From: Labrys miyagiensis
GTDB lineage: Bacteria > Pseudomonadota > Alphaproteobacteria > Rhizobiales > Labraceae
Direction: 5' to 3'
Assembly (NCBI RefSeq): GCF_030160835.1
Contig: NZ_BSPC01000005.1
Coordinates: 310,001-374,000 of the forward strand
Length of the DNA: 64,000 bases
Positions 1 to 8,449 of the stretch are shown piece by piece. The notes beneath the pieces were generated by a model. That model saw nothing but the letters and a program-made list of their open reading frames with translations, was not told the origin of the DNA and searched no databases. Each line of letters starts with the position of its first letter. Position 1 is the stretch's first letter. A program made the translations under genes and the position numbers.

Positions 1-655
1 CGGGATCCTCGCCCGCGGTGAAAAGCAGCTTGACATCCTTGTTCTGCGCACGGGCGGCGGTGAGATAGGGCTCATAGGTCACCGCAACGGGGACGCGTCC
101 GGCGATCAGGGCACCGCCCGCATCGGCGGCCGGCATTGGCACGGGCTCTATGTCGGCGACCGTCATGCCGTTCTTGCCGAGCGCATATTTGAGAAGGATG
201 TCGCTGGTCGTGCCCTCCTCGAAGGCGACCTGCTTGCCCTTGAGATCCTTGACGGAGGCAATGTCCTTGCCGGCGATCATGGCGTCGGCAGTCATGCTGA
301 CATCGAGCAGCAGCACGATCTTGACCGGCAGGCCGGCGGCGACCATGCCCATCGCGGTATGGGTCGCGATGTTGGCGGCGTCGAGCTGGCCGCTGGCAAG
401 CGCCGCGTTGATGTCCTTGTCTTCGCTGAAGTTCACAATCTGCACGTCCGACAAGCCGTTCGCTTTGAAGAGGCCCTTGGCCTCGGCCACATGCCACTGG
501 CCATAGCCGAGCCAGGGCTCGATGCCGATCTTGAACGAGCCGGCTTCCGGCGTGGTAGGAATGGTCGCATCAGCTGCTTGAGCGGTGGCCGGCGCAGCGA
601 TCGCGATGGCAGCTGCCATCATGATCGCGCGGAATTGTCCCGTGAAAATGCGCAT
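1..655 (-). CDS. ABC transporter substrate-binding protein, NitT/TauT (sulfonate/nitrate) type, partial
   Basis: The gene runs off the left edge, so only the first 218 codons are visible. It starts at an ATG (complement of 653-655) preceded by a purine-rich ribosome site. The first 26 or so residues form a Sec signal peptide ending in ATAQA, so the product is periplasmic. The following FKIGIEPWLGYG, NAALASGQLDAA and DLKGKQVAFEEGT stretches are typical of the NMT1/OpuAC-like binding proteins that feed ABC importers for taurine, alkanesulfonates or nitrate. The exact ligand cannot be read from the fragment. Permease and ATPase genes would be expected beyond the left edge. A HutC-like operator candidate lies 162 bases upstream, linking it to the neighbouring dehydrogenase cluster. 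Confidence 0.88.
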   Translation of the reverse strand, partial: MRIFTGQFRAIMMAAAIAIAAPATAQAADATIPTTPEAGSFKIGIEPWLGYGQWHVAEAKGLFKANGLSDVQIVNFSEDKDINAALASGQLDAANIATHTAMGMVAAGLPVKIVLLLDVSMTADAMIAGKDIASVKDLKGKQVAFEEGTTSDILLKYALGKNGMTVADIEPVPMPAADAGGALIAGRVPVAVTYEPYLTAARAQNKDVKLLFTAGEDP

Positions 656-816
656 TTCTCTCGATCCCCTTGAATGACCAAGCCGCGTCGTGGACGTGCG
701 GCGATTTGACGATGAACACGGCGGTTCGAACGCATTGGGCCGCACTGTCCGGCCCTGAACTGTCATGATTGAGCGCCCTCATCTCATCGTCACCGTTCAT
801 GGCTGTCAAGATCGAA

Positions 817-836
817 ATATATACATGACTATACAA
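817..836 (-). promoter_or_regulatory. Candidate GntR/HutC-type operator upstream of the binding-protein gene
   Basis: On the minus strand this reads TTGTAT-N4-ATGTATATAT: two TGTAT units exactly 10 bases (one helical turn) apart. The same architecture recurs at 4204-4223, before the HisD-like gene. The cluster encodes a HutC-like GntR protein, and HutC relatives bind CTTGTATGTACAAG-like sites, so this is the probable operator. Assignment is inference. Confidence 0.6.
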
Positions 837-881
837 CCTGTCCGCCAACCGACGCGCCCGGGCCATGTTGCCCTCTCGCCA

Positions 882-2027
882 TCACGCGGGCCTCAGGACG
901 GATGTGCCCAGAGATTTCAGCTCATCGACCGAGGCGATCCCCATCAGCGCCAGCGTGATGTCGATCTCGGTCGCAATGGCCTCGATCATGGCGCTTACGC
1001 CGCTCGATCCGGCGGCCGCGAGGCCGAAGGCATAGGCGCGGCCGAGCAGCACGCCGTCGGCGCCGAGAGCAAGAGCCTTCACCACGTCGGAGCCCCGTCG
1101 AAAGCCGCCGTCGATCAGGATCTCGAGCCCGTCCCCGACCGCTCCGGCGATCTCCGGCAGCACTGAGATCGTCGACGTCGCGCAATCGAGCTGGCGTCCG
1201 CCATGGTTGGAAATCACCACCGCATCCGCCCCCTCCTGCTTCGCGCGCAACGCATCGTTGGTCGAGAGGATGCCCTTGACGACCAGGCGCCCGCGCCAGC
1301 GCTGGCGCAGCCATGCGACATCGCGCCAGGAGAGGGTCTGGTCGATGGAGCGCGACAGGTTGGACACCTGTTCGAGCACGCCCTTTCCGAATTCGGGCCT
1401 ATGGGCAACAGCGCCGACCTGCGGGGCGCCGGCCCGCATGATGTCGGCGAACCAGCTTGGCCTCATCAGCATCTGCAGCAGCAAGGCCGGGCTGACCTTC
1501 GTCAGCGAGCGGAAGCCATTGCGCAAATCCTTTTCCCGCACAGAGGTGATGGCGGTATCTACGGTGAGAAAAAGCGTATGGACGCCTGCCTTCTCGGCTT
1601 CCAGCAGAAGTTCCTCGCACAAGCTCCGGTCCTTGAGGATGTAGAGCTGGAAATGGAGGGAGCCCGTGGTCTCGCGGCGCAACTCCGCGAGCGAGGCGAT
1701 GGAGAAGCTCGACAGGCAGAGCGGCAGGCCCGCTGCGTGGGCGGCGCGCGCCGCCTCCCGTTCACCCTTGCCGGCATAGAGGCCGAGGAAGCCGACCGGA
1801 CCGAGCATGAAGGGCAGAGGGTGGCGCTCGCCGAGGAAGCTGGTGGAGAGGTCGCGCTTTTCGGGGTTCACCAGCACTTTCTGCACCAGCTGCCATCGCC
1901 CAAAATCGGCACGATTGGCGCGCAGCGTCGCTTCGTCGAACGAACCACCGTCGATATAGTCGAAAAAGATGCGCGGCAGTCGGCGCCTGGCCATCTCGCG
2001 GGCATCGTCGGCATTGATCAGCTTCAT
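882..2027 (-). CDS. FMN-dependent alpha-hydroxy-acid oxidoreductase (lactate/glycolate oxidase family)
   Basis: This 381-residue protein has the full fold of the L-lactate dehydrogenase/glycolate oxidase family, which oxidises a 2-hydroxy acid to a 2-keto acid using FMN. Visible signatures are FFDYIDGG (21-28), the phosphate-binding lysine near 251 and SNHGGRQLD (273-281), where His275 is the catalytic base and the arginine binds the substrate carboxylate. I chose the ATG at 2027, 10 bases after the stop of the upstream gntR gene, over a longer in-frame start that would run into gntR. It is the third gene of a leftward hisD-gntR-oxidase run. The substrate is not evident; in this context a hydroxy acid derived from a C3 sulfonate or polyol is possible. 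Confidence 0.9.
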   Translation of the reverse strand: MKLINADDAREMARRRLPRIFFDYIDGGSFDEATLRANRADFGRWQLVQKVLVNPEKRDLSTSFLGERHPLPFMLGPVGFLGLYAGKGEREAARAAHAAGLPLCLSSFSIASLAELRRETTGSLHFQLYILKDRSLCEELLLEAEKAGVHTLFLTVDTAITSVREKDLRNGFRSLTKVSPALLLQMLMRPSWFADIMRAGAPQVGAVAHRPEFGKGVLEQVSNLSRSIDQTLSWRDVAWLRQRWRGRLVVKGILSTNDALRAKQEGADAVVISNHGGRQLDCATSTISVLPEIAGAVGDGLEILIDGGFRRGSDVVKALALGADGVLLGRAYAFGLAAAGSSGVSAMIEAIATEIDITLALMGIASVDELKSLGTSVLRPA

Positions 2028-2037
2028 CGTCCGGCGC

Positions 2038-2769
2038 TCACGCGATCTTGGAAGTGAGGTAACGGCTGCCCAGCGAGTAGCGGCTTCCGGCATAAGTGAG
2101 CCTGCTGAGAGTGGCGACGACCGCCCCCGTCCAGGTGCGACGATGCAGCAGGAGACAGCAGCTGCCCTCGGCGATGTCCAGATGCGCCGCCATGATCCGG
2201 TCGGCTGGTACCGCCGAGATGATGTGCTCCACCTCGGTCGCCGGCGTCTTCTGCATCAGGTAGTCATAGGTCGCCATGCGGGCGAAATCCTGTTTGTCAT
2301 AGTCAGGCACCAGGGCGGGATTGACGAAGCGCTCCTCGATCTGCACCGGCACGTCGTTTTCGAAATGCACCACGATCGAGTGAGACAGCGGCGCCTGCCG
2401 GGGGACCTCAAAGGAGGAAGCCAGATCCATGCTGGCGGCCACCTTCTCCAGCACCAGCACTTCGGCGCGGTGACGATTGCCGCGCGCCAAAATCTCCGCC
2501 GCGATGTTGTTGATCTCGATGAGTGCCGATTGCGGACGAGGCGGCGCCACGAAGGTGCCGACGCCCTGCACGCGGATCAGCAAGCCGGCCGAGGTGAGTT
2601 CGCGCAAGGCGCGGTGGACCGTCATTCGCGACACTCCGAGGGACGCGACGAGCTCATTCTCGGAGGGCAATCTGCTATCCGTGCCCCACTGGCCGGTGCC
2701 GATATTGGTAAGGATATAGTCCTTCACCTTTTCGTAGAGCGGGCTGGCCGTGTCCGGTAGAGAAGTCAT
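2038..2769 (-). CDS. GntR-family transcriptional regulator, HutC/UTRA subfamily
   Basis: This 243-residue protein has an N-terminal winged helix-turn-helix (roughly 10-75, with LPSENELVASLGVSRMTVHR) followed by a UTRA ligand-binding domain (roughly 90-235). The pattern of IEERFVNPALVPDY and the aromatic/arginine-rich C-terminus resemble HutC, the histidine-utilisation repressor. No hut catabolic genes are nearby, so the ligand is probably the substrate of the local dehydrogenases. It lies 49 bases after the HisD-like gene and 10 bases before the hydroxy-acid oxidase, consistent with one transcript. Likely targets are the direct-repeat sites at 817-836 and 4204-4223. Confidence 0.9.
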   Translation of the reverse strand: MTSLPDTASPLYEKVKDYILTNIGTGQWGTDSRLPSENELVASLGVSRMTVHRALRELTSAGLLIRVQGVGTFVAPPRPQSALIEINNIAAEILARGNRHRAEVLVLEKVAASMDLASSFEVPRQAPLSHSIVVHFENDVPVQIEERFVNPALVPDYDKQDFARMATYDYLMQKTPATEVEHIISAVPADRIMAAHLDIAEGSCCLLLHRRTWTGAVVATLSRLTYAGSRYSLGSRYLTSKIA

Positions 2770-2818
2770 CCGAAGATCCTTTCAGGAATGCCGCTGGAAC
2801 GTCCTGGGATCGAGCGCC

Positions 2819-4159
2819 TCACGCCGGAGTGTCTCGGCCCCGCCCGAGATAGGGTTCGCGCAATTCGGACACCGCATTCTCATGCGAGCTGAAGCCTTCG
2901 TAGCGGGCAAGCCGCCGGGCGTGTTTGGCGAGCTCGGGATAGGCGGGCGAGGTGACGTAGCCGACCGAGGACCGCTTGACGAAGTCATGCACAGAGAGTG
3001 GGCCGTAGGAGCGCGCCCACCGGCTGGTGGGCAGCACCGCGTTCGGACCAAGCACGAAATTCGCGATAGTCACAGGAGTATGCGGTCCCATTAGGATCTC
3101 GGCCGCTTCGGTAATGTGCGCCAGATGCGCGAAGGGCTCGAGGGAGAGGATCTCGAGATGCTCGGGCGCATAGTCGTTGATGAAGCGATAGCTTTCCTCG
3201 AGCGATGGCGTGAGGATGATGCCGCCGCGCTTACCCGTCAGCACAGCCCGGGAGAATTCCACGCGCTGCTCGGTCATCTGCGACCAGTAGCCCGGAATGG
3301 CGTTGCGAGCGGCTTCGGCGACCTTGCGACTATGAGTGACGATATAGGCAGATGAATCGGGGCCGTGCTCGGCCTCGATCAGAACGTCGAGCGCGGCCAA
3401 GGCTCCATCCACGCTTTCGTCGGCGAAGATGATGGCCTCCGAGGGCCCGGCGGGCAGTCCGGTGTTGATCACGGACGAGAGGAGGCTCTTGGCCGCGACC
3501 ACGAAGGGGCTGCCGGGGCCGACGATCTTGAGGGCCGGCCTCACCGTTTCGGTGCCGTAGGCGACGGCGGCGACAGCCTGCGCGCCGCCACATTTATAAA
3601 CGGTCTCAACACCGGCAAGCTTCGCCGCCACCAACGTGGCCGCATCCACCGAGCCATCCGGCGCCGGGGGCGTCACGATGGCGATGCGGGGCACGCCGGC
3701 GATCACGGCGGGAACCGACGTCATCATGGTAACCGAGGGAAAGGCGCCCTTGCCGCGCGGGACATAGAGAGCGACCGAGGCGATCGGCGTGTAGCGATCG
3801 CCGGCGTAAACGCCCGGCCGCATCTCCTTCATCCACATCGTCTCCGGGCGCTGCTCCTCATGGAATTTGCGGATATTCGAAATGCCGAACTCGATGCTTT
3901 CGATCACGCCCTTCTCGACGGAAGCGAATGCCCTCTCGAACTCCGCCGGCGTGACCGCGATGCCGTCCTTCGAGACGGTGGCTTTGTCGAACTCGCGGGC
4001 GAACCGCACCAATGCGGCATCACCCTCCTCCTTCACGGCCTGGATGATCGGGCGCACCTTGTCGATGAAAACCGAAAGGTCGGTTTCCGCCCGCCGCAGG
4101 AGGTCGGCGCGCTGGCCGGCATCGAGGCGCGAGAGATCGTGGAAGCTGATGTCGGACAT
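2819..4159 (-). CDS. HisD-family NAD-dependent dehydrogenase, probably sulfopropanediol 3-dehydrogenase-like (HpsN-like)
   Basis: The product is 446 residues and aligns over its whole length with the histidinol dehydrogenase family, which oxidises a primary alcohol to an acid in two NAD-linked steps. The catalytic pair (APEHLE, Glu333-His334) and a metal-site His (SSHENAV, His426) are present. The usual QAEHG becomes EAEHG (262-266) and the usual GDY with its metal-ligand Asp becomes ANF (366-368), while NHVLPT becomes NAVLPT. These changes suggest a paralogue that does not act on histidinol. HpsN, which converts dihydroxypropanesulfonate to sulfolactate, is such a paralogue. The neighbouring SDR and sulfonate-type ABC protein fit that role, but the substrate is inference. 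The ATG at 4159 is used; an operator candidate lies 45 bases upstream. Confidence 0.8.
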   Translation of the reverse strand: MSDISFHDLSRLDAGQRADLLRRAETDLSVFIDKVRPIIQAVKEEGDAALVRFAREFDKATVSKDGIAVTPAEFERAFASVEKGVIESIEFGISNIRKFHEEQRPETMWMKEMRPGVYAGDRYTPIASVALYVPRGKGAFPSVTMMTSVPAVIAGVPRIAIVTPPAPDGSVDAATLVAAKLAGVETVYKCGGAQAVAAVAYGTETVRPALKIVGPGSPFVVAAKSLLSSVINTGLPAGPSEAIIFADESVDGALAALDVLIEAEHGPDSSAYIVTHSRKVAEAARNAIPGYWSQMTEQRVEFSRAVLTGKRGGIILTPSLEESYRFINDYAPEHLEILSLEPFAHLAHITEAAEILMGPHTPVTIANFVLGPNAVLPTSRWARSYGPLSVHDFVKRSSVGYVTSPAYPELAKHARRLARYEGFSSHENAVSELREPYLGRGRDTPA

Positions 4160-4203
4160 CGAAGTTCTCAATGTTGGCAAAGGAGAGATCGCGCGTCTGG
4201 GAA

Positions 4204-4223
4204 GTATATACAAGCACATACAA
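4204..4223 (-). promoter_or_regulatory. Candidate GntR/HutC-type operator upstream of the HisD-like gene
   Basis: On the minus strand it reads TTGTAT-N4-TTGTATATAC, two TTGTAT units 10 bases apart, ending in the palindrome GTATATAC. It matches the element at 817-836 in sequence and spacing and lies 45 bases before the start codon. It therefore looks like the operator/promoter region of the hisD-gntR-oxidase transcript. Confidence 0.65.
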
Positions 4224-4280
4224 GCAGCCGCCAAGCCGATTCTTCCCGCGTTGTGGGTGCGCTGCTCTCGATGTCACAGC

Positions 4281-5054
4281 CTAGATCGAGGCGAGGTAAC
4301 CGCCATCCACCGGTATCGCCTGCCCGGTGATGTAGGCAGACGCCTGCGAGCACAGGAAGATCGCCACGCCATGGAGATCGTCCAGATTGCCGAAGCGGCG
4401 CTGCGGGATCTTGCCGAGCATGGCCTGTTGCCAGGCCTCGTCCTCATAAAAGCTCTCGGTCATGGCCGTGCGAAAATATCCCGGCACGATGGCGTTGACG
4501 CGGATGTTGGAGGCCGCCCATTCGGTGGCCAGCGCCCGCGTCATGCCGAGCAGGCCAGACTTTGAAGAGCCGTAGGGCACGGCCGTGGGAATGCCCACAA
4601 GCGATGTCAGCGAGCACAGGTTGATGATGGCGCCCGCATGCCCGGCGCCCTTCATCGCGCGCGCGGCCGCCTGCGCGCAGAAGAAGGCACCCTTGAGGTT
4701 GGTGTCGAGGATCTTGTCCCACAGCGCCTCGTCCACATCGAGCGAGGCGCGGACCTCCTCGACGCCCGCATTGTTGACCAGAATGTCCAGGCCGCCCAGG
4801 CGTTCGACCGCCGCGTCGACTCCCTGCATGCAGCTCTCGACCGACGTCACATCCATCGCCACCGCATGGGCGATGCCGCCCCTGGCCTGGATCGCGAAGA
4901 CCGTTTCCTCCAGAGAGCCGGCGTTCCGGGCCGTCACGGCGACTTCCGCCCCGGCCGCGCTCAGGGCCTCCGCAAGGCTGCGCCCAATACCCCGACTCGC
5001 GCCGGTGACGAGGGCCTTCCTGCCGGATAGGTCGAAGAGAGAAGCGTTGCACAT
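4281..5054 (-). CDS. Short-chain dehydrogenase/reductase (SDR family oxidoreductase)
   Basis: This 257-residue protein is a classical SDR that oxidises or reduces an alcohol/ketone with NAD(P). It has the cofactor motif TGASRGIG (17-24), NNAG (94-97), a catalytic serine near 148-151, and YGSSK with Tyr161 and Lys165. The C-terminal YITGQAIPVDGGY is typical of FabG-like SDRs. The upstream in-frame extension to 5165 lacks family similarity, so the ATG at 5054 is preferred. It is the most upstream gene of the leftward cluster, 121 bases before the HisD-like gene. In sulfonate or polyol catabolic clusters an SDR often oxidises or racemises the secondary alcohol. That role is only inferred here. 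Confidence 0.88.
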   Translation of the reverse strand: MCNASLFDLSGRKALVTGASRGIGRSLAEALSAAGAEVAVTARNAGSLEETVFAIQARGGIAHAVAMDVTSVESCMQGVDAAVERLGGLDILVNNAGVEEVRASLDVDEALWDKILDTNLKGAFFCAQAAARAMKGAGHAGAIINLCSLTSLVGIPTAVPYGSSKSGLLGMTRALATEWAASNIRVNAIVPGYFRTAMTESFYEDEAWQQAMLGKIPQRRFGNLDDLHGVAIFLCSQASAYITGQAIPVDGGYLASI

Positions 5055-5878
5055 GCGATACCCATGAGGTGTGGGATCTGCTCGGTGTCCCGCATCTCGC
5101 CATAGTTCCGCACCCGCTTGCGGTAAAATTGAAAGAACATCGATTTCGTTTTGCCAGATGGGCACACGGCGAGGATTGAAGCAGATCCATATTTAGATTT
5201 GTGACCTCTCTTCGGTCCAACGCAGTCTGAAAATCTGCATTGGCCAGCGTTCGGAACACATCCGCAGCTGACGCCAGATTGTGGCGCCGTCAACCGGAGA
5301 ATCTCCGTAACTAAGCAGTGGCATACCCAAGTCTATGTGCATGATGTTTGTTATAAGTTAAAGCTCTCGAGACATCCCCAAACAACCTCTGACCCCGGGG
5401 TTTCGCGATCGACGGCAGAGTTGGGCGCCACGTCGAACGTCGGCTTGGCTGCCAACTACTGCAACTGGCACATCTCACACCCTACGCCGTGGCATTCCGT
5501 GGTCCTCTTCCACGTACGAAGACATACTGAAAGGTGGATTAACACAATAGACTTAGACGACCCTAGTCAATTCAATATAAAAATCTACAAATTTCCTCTG
5601 AGGAAACATCAATTAAGTCTCATTTCACGCTGGCGTCTCGCCGTGTGAGCATCCTGGCGCGGCGCCGTGTCTATGGCCGTCGGTGTTTACTCCAGAATGG
5701 TTCATGCCGACAGCCAAATTTTACCAGAGTACGCGATGGCCATTGCTCTACCCCGCTGTGCCCCTCTAAAGACGTAGTTTCAATAAATTAAGGCTTGCCC
5801 TATATACTATAATGAGGTAGTATATATCTTGTGATATAAAGTATTATTTGCTAAAATGCTACAGTCATGAGGCATAAA
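5055..5878. other. Long AT-rich intergenic region with no recognisable gene
   Basis: About 820 bases separate the divergent SDR and GH16-like genes. Base composition drops sharply toward AT between about 5320 and 5870 compared with the neighbours. Short open frames occur but none shows a family resemblance or sensible codon use. The right end holds the promoter of the GH16-like gene. Composition suggests imported DNA. Confidence 0.6.
5829..5857 (+). promoter_or_regulatory. Sigma-70-type promoter of the GH16-like gene
   Basis: TTGTGA (5829-5834) and TAAAAT (5852-5857) are separated by 17 bases, giving a -35/-10 pair just before the gene. Transcription would start about 5864, leaving a short leader with GAGG at 5869-5872. 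This favours the ATG at 5879 over the ATG at 5867. Confidence 0.55.
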
Positions 5879-6697
5879 ATGTCAGCATATGACGATGATT
5901 CTTATTTTCAACCCAGCAACACTAGAAATCCAGAGGCGGTAAAATACTGCCCGGGACGTGATCCGTTCATCACCTTCGCTGGGAGGCAATGGTGGATCAA
6001 TTATCACTGGACCCAGAGGTCGGGAACCTGGGCTGGCGAACCGTTCAACTCGATCTTCGACCCGGGTATCATTCAGCTCACAGATAAAGGGATCCGGCTG
6101 CAAATATTGCCCAGTAACAAACCGAATGAATGCCGTACTTCTGAATTGGTTCTGATGGATAAGCTGGGTTACGGCAAATACCTCATAACGGTAGAAGCTG
6201 ATGGCGGATCATTCTCCGATCTCGACCCCAATGCAATTTTTGGCGCCTTCCTCTATCAGTATTCGGAGGCACCTCCTTCCAATGGCGCCAATATTCATCG
6301 TGAGATAGATTTTCTGGAGGTGCTCCGAAGTGGAGAAGGGAACGCACAGTTCACTTTGCAACCCTACGATCATAATCCTCACCCCGTGAATTTCTTTAAG
6401 ATTCCTCCTAAGACCGAGGTCATCACTATATATAATCACTGGCACATTGACGAAGGCCTCAATCGAGCGTCATATTTTGTTTGCTATTCTGGCAGGTGGT
6501 CACTAGGTAATCTACCGCCCCCAGAAGCAGCAATCGCTTCGTGGATGCCCAGCAACCACGACGGGATTAAGGACCTGATCCCCGACCATACCAGCACAAG
6601 TTGCGAGCGCCTGCATCTCAATCTCTGGCTGATGCACGGGGCAGCTCCGTCCGGCCCGCAATCGGTGACCGTGACTGGATTTGAGTTCCAGCCTTAA
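5879..6697 (+). CDS. GH16-like (concanavalin-fold) glycoside hydrolase domain protein
   Basis: The product is 272 residues. Residues 142-147 read EIDFLE, which fits the GH16 active-site pattern ExDxxE of laminarinases, lichenases and carrageenases. The flanking stretches (GYGKYLITVEAD, GAFLYQY, YNHWHID) fit the beta-sandwich of that family. No signal peptide is visible, which is odd for a secreted glycanase; it may be cytoplasmic or exported by another route. The ATG at 5879 has GAGG six bases upstream, whereas the ATG at 5867 lies too close to the -10 box. Base composition is more AT-rich than surrounding genes and it has no operon partners, which suggests horizontal acquisition. The substrate is unknown. 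Confidence 0.7.
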   Translation: MSAYDDDSYFQPSNTRNPEAVKYCPGRDPFITFAGRQWWINYHWTQRSGTWAGEPFNSIFDPGIIQLTDKGIRLQILPSNKPNECRTSELVLMDKLGYGKYLITVEADGGSFSDLDPNAIFGAFLYQYSEAPPSNGANIHREIDFLEVLRSGEGNAQFTLQPYDHNPHPVNFFKIPPKTEVITIYNHWHIDEGLNRASYFVCYSGRWSLGNLPPPEAAIASWMPSNHDGIKDLIPDHTSTSCERLHLNLWLMHGAAPSGPQSVTVTGFEFQP

Positions 6698-6826
6698 AAG
6701 CATTCCCAAGCTTGAAATTGCCTTCATCGGCGTGGACCGCAAGCTGTCCTGGGACACGATCCATGTACTAAGCGCGAAGATCCAAATATGGTTTGGAGAA
6801 CCGAACGGGCAGGAGGGAGTGGCTCG

Positions 6827-7951
6827 ATGCGGTCGTGCCGAATGATTATCGCTGGATTGTTCGGATTGTTGATGGCGGGGAGCGCCTTCGCCGGTCAATC
6901 GACCGAGTGCGACCGTTTGGCGGGCTCGTACACCGATCCGGATGGGGTCGGTGCGGGAATTGGCCTGTACGGGATCGAACCGGACGAGGCCATCGCGGCT
7001 TGCGAAGCGGCGCTGGCCGCTGATCCGAACAATCCGCGCCTGCTTTTCAACCTCGGTCGGGCGCATGAAGCACGCGGGGGCGTGGGGTCGCGGTCGGTCG
7101 ATGAAATGGCACGGGCCGGCCGAAGCTATAAGAGTGCCGCGGACCTGAACTATGCCGCGGCGCAGGTCGCACTGGCCACTTTCTATTGGCGCGGCGAGGA
7201 TAGTTTCCAGGAAGATCCCCGGCAGGCCATGCTCCTTTTAGACAAGGCGACGGTGTCGGACGCCACAGAGGCCAGGTCGCAGCGCCGGAACCTATTCGGA
7301 GATACGACCCTTGCCACAGACCCCAACGAGGCGCAGATCCGATTTGTCAAGGAGGCCGCCGACAAGGGCGATGCAGACGCACTCTATGCGCTCGGTCTAC
7401 CGTTGAGCTTGGACGAAGGCAGGCAAGCAGATGTCATACTGCTCTGGCACCAGGCGGCGGCACTCGGCAGCGCCCAGGCGGCGTTTGATCTGGCAAGAAT
7501 GTATTTCAGGGGCACAGGCGGATTGTCGAAAAACCCGGAAGAGTCGCTGCGTCTGATCCTGAAGGCCGTGGCCGGCAACGATCCCCAGACCTGGGACTTT
7601 GCGGCGAAGGCCTATGAGCGGGGTAGCTACGGCCTGCCGAAGGATGACAAGCAGGCTGCCCGGCTCTTCAAGCAGGCGAGCGACAAGGGCAACAAATACG
7701 CGCAGTACGATCTCGGCAGGTTCTACGAAGAGGGCAAGGGCGGATTGCCTCAGGATCCGCGTGAGGCGGCACTCCTCTACAAGCTGGCGGCCGATCAAGG
7801 CAATGCCGACGCCGTTCTCGCTGTCGCCCGCGACATGGCCGAGGGTCGAGAAGGCTACGAAATGGACAGGGCCAAGGCGATCGCCTTCTTGAAGCGTGCC
7901 GCACGCTGGAGCACGGAGGCGAAGGGCGAACTGATGAAGATGGGTGGCTGA
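6827..7951 (+). CDS. Secreted Sel1-repeat (tetratricopeptide-like) protein
   Basis: This 374-residue protein has an N-terminal signal peptide (MIIAGLFGLLMAGSAFA) and several Sel1-like repeats from about residue 60 to the end. Typical repeat cores are AQAAFDLARMYFRGTGG, YAQYDLGRFYEEGKGG and ADAVLAVARDM. Sel1 repeats form alpha-helical solenoids for protein-protein contacts; in rhizobia they occur in periplasmic or exopolysaccharide-related proteins. The start at 6827 is chosen because AGGAGG lies about 10 bases upstream and the signal peptide follows. It is monocistronic. No enzymatic domain is visible and the partner is unknown. Confidence 0.82.
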   Translation: MRSCRMIIAGLFGLLMAGSAFAGQSTECDRLAGSYTDPDGVGAGIGLYGIEPDEAIAACEAALAADPNNPRLLFNLGRAHEARGGVGSRSVDEMARAGRSYKSAADLNYAAAQVALATFYWRGEDSFQEDPRQAMLLLDKATVSDATEARSQRRNLFGDTTLATDPNEAQIRFVKEAADKGDADALYALGLPLSLDEGRQADVILLWHQAAALGSAQAAFDLARMYFRGTGGLSKNPEESLRLILKAVAGNDPQTWDFAAKAYERGSYGLPKDDKQAARLFKQASDKGNKYAQYDLGRFYEEGKGGLPQDPREAALLYKLAADQGNADAVLAVARDMAEGREGYEMDRAKAIAFLKRAARWSTEAKGELMKMGG

Positions 7952-8017
7952 CACGACATTCGGCCACGGCGCTTGGGAGCGCAAAGAATGGGGGGGCATG
8001 CGTTCAAGCATGCGGAA

Positions 8018-8223
8018 GGCCAGGGACGAGGCCACGCAAATCGTCGGGTTCGATGGCCATCGTCCGGCGTTGAGGGCTCTGCATGCAGACCCATCTACGG
8101 GCCGGGCTTGCCGCAGCGGCGCTGCAGATGGCGATCACAGCCCGCACCTCCAAAGCCAGCAGCCTGATCCACCATTTCGACCGTGGCGTGCAAGGCGGAC
8201 TCAAGCCTTCCACGCAAGAATAA
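8018..8223 (+). pseudogene. IS3-family transposase OrfB relic
   Basis: In the frame starting at 8083 the translation contains LAAAALQMAITART followed by LIHHFDRGVQ. This matches the conserved stretch before and around the second catalytic Asp of IS3-family transposases (usual form ALxMALxxR...LxHHSDRGxQ). Just upstream, in another frame, QIVGF resembles the preceding RxIVGWAM motif. A stop follows at 8221 and no terminal repeats or full DDE domain remain. This is a short degraded remnant in an otherwise empty 500-base interval (7952-8449). Confidence 0.55.
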
Positions 8224-8449
8224 CCGATGGCGATAAGCTCCGCATTCATTGTTCTATGCTGTCCCAATTAGAGTGGGAGCGCCCGAGGTGGTTCAGCGCG
8301 TGAGCATGTTTCTTCTCCGCTTCCATTTCCTCGGCCAGGAGAGGCTCTGCATTTAGATCGCGAGTCATGGAATTCCGTGAACTGTGTAAATATACCGGGC
8401 CTCAGAACTATAAGGGGCCGCCACATCAAAATTAGTGGGACGAAACACC

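Noticed and set aside
2819-4159. Interpretation as the histidine-biosynthetic hisD
   Set aside because: No his genes are adjacent, metal-site residues differ, and the neighbours are catabolic.
5337-5648. A 103-residue open frame in the AT-rich spacer
   Set aside because: No ribosome site, no family resemblance and mixed composition. It is treated as noncoding.
5807-5820. TATAAT-like sequence in CTATATACTATAATGAGG as the GH16 promoter
   Set aside because: The nearest -35-like TTGCCC is only 7 bases away, so the pair at 5829-5857 is better.
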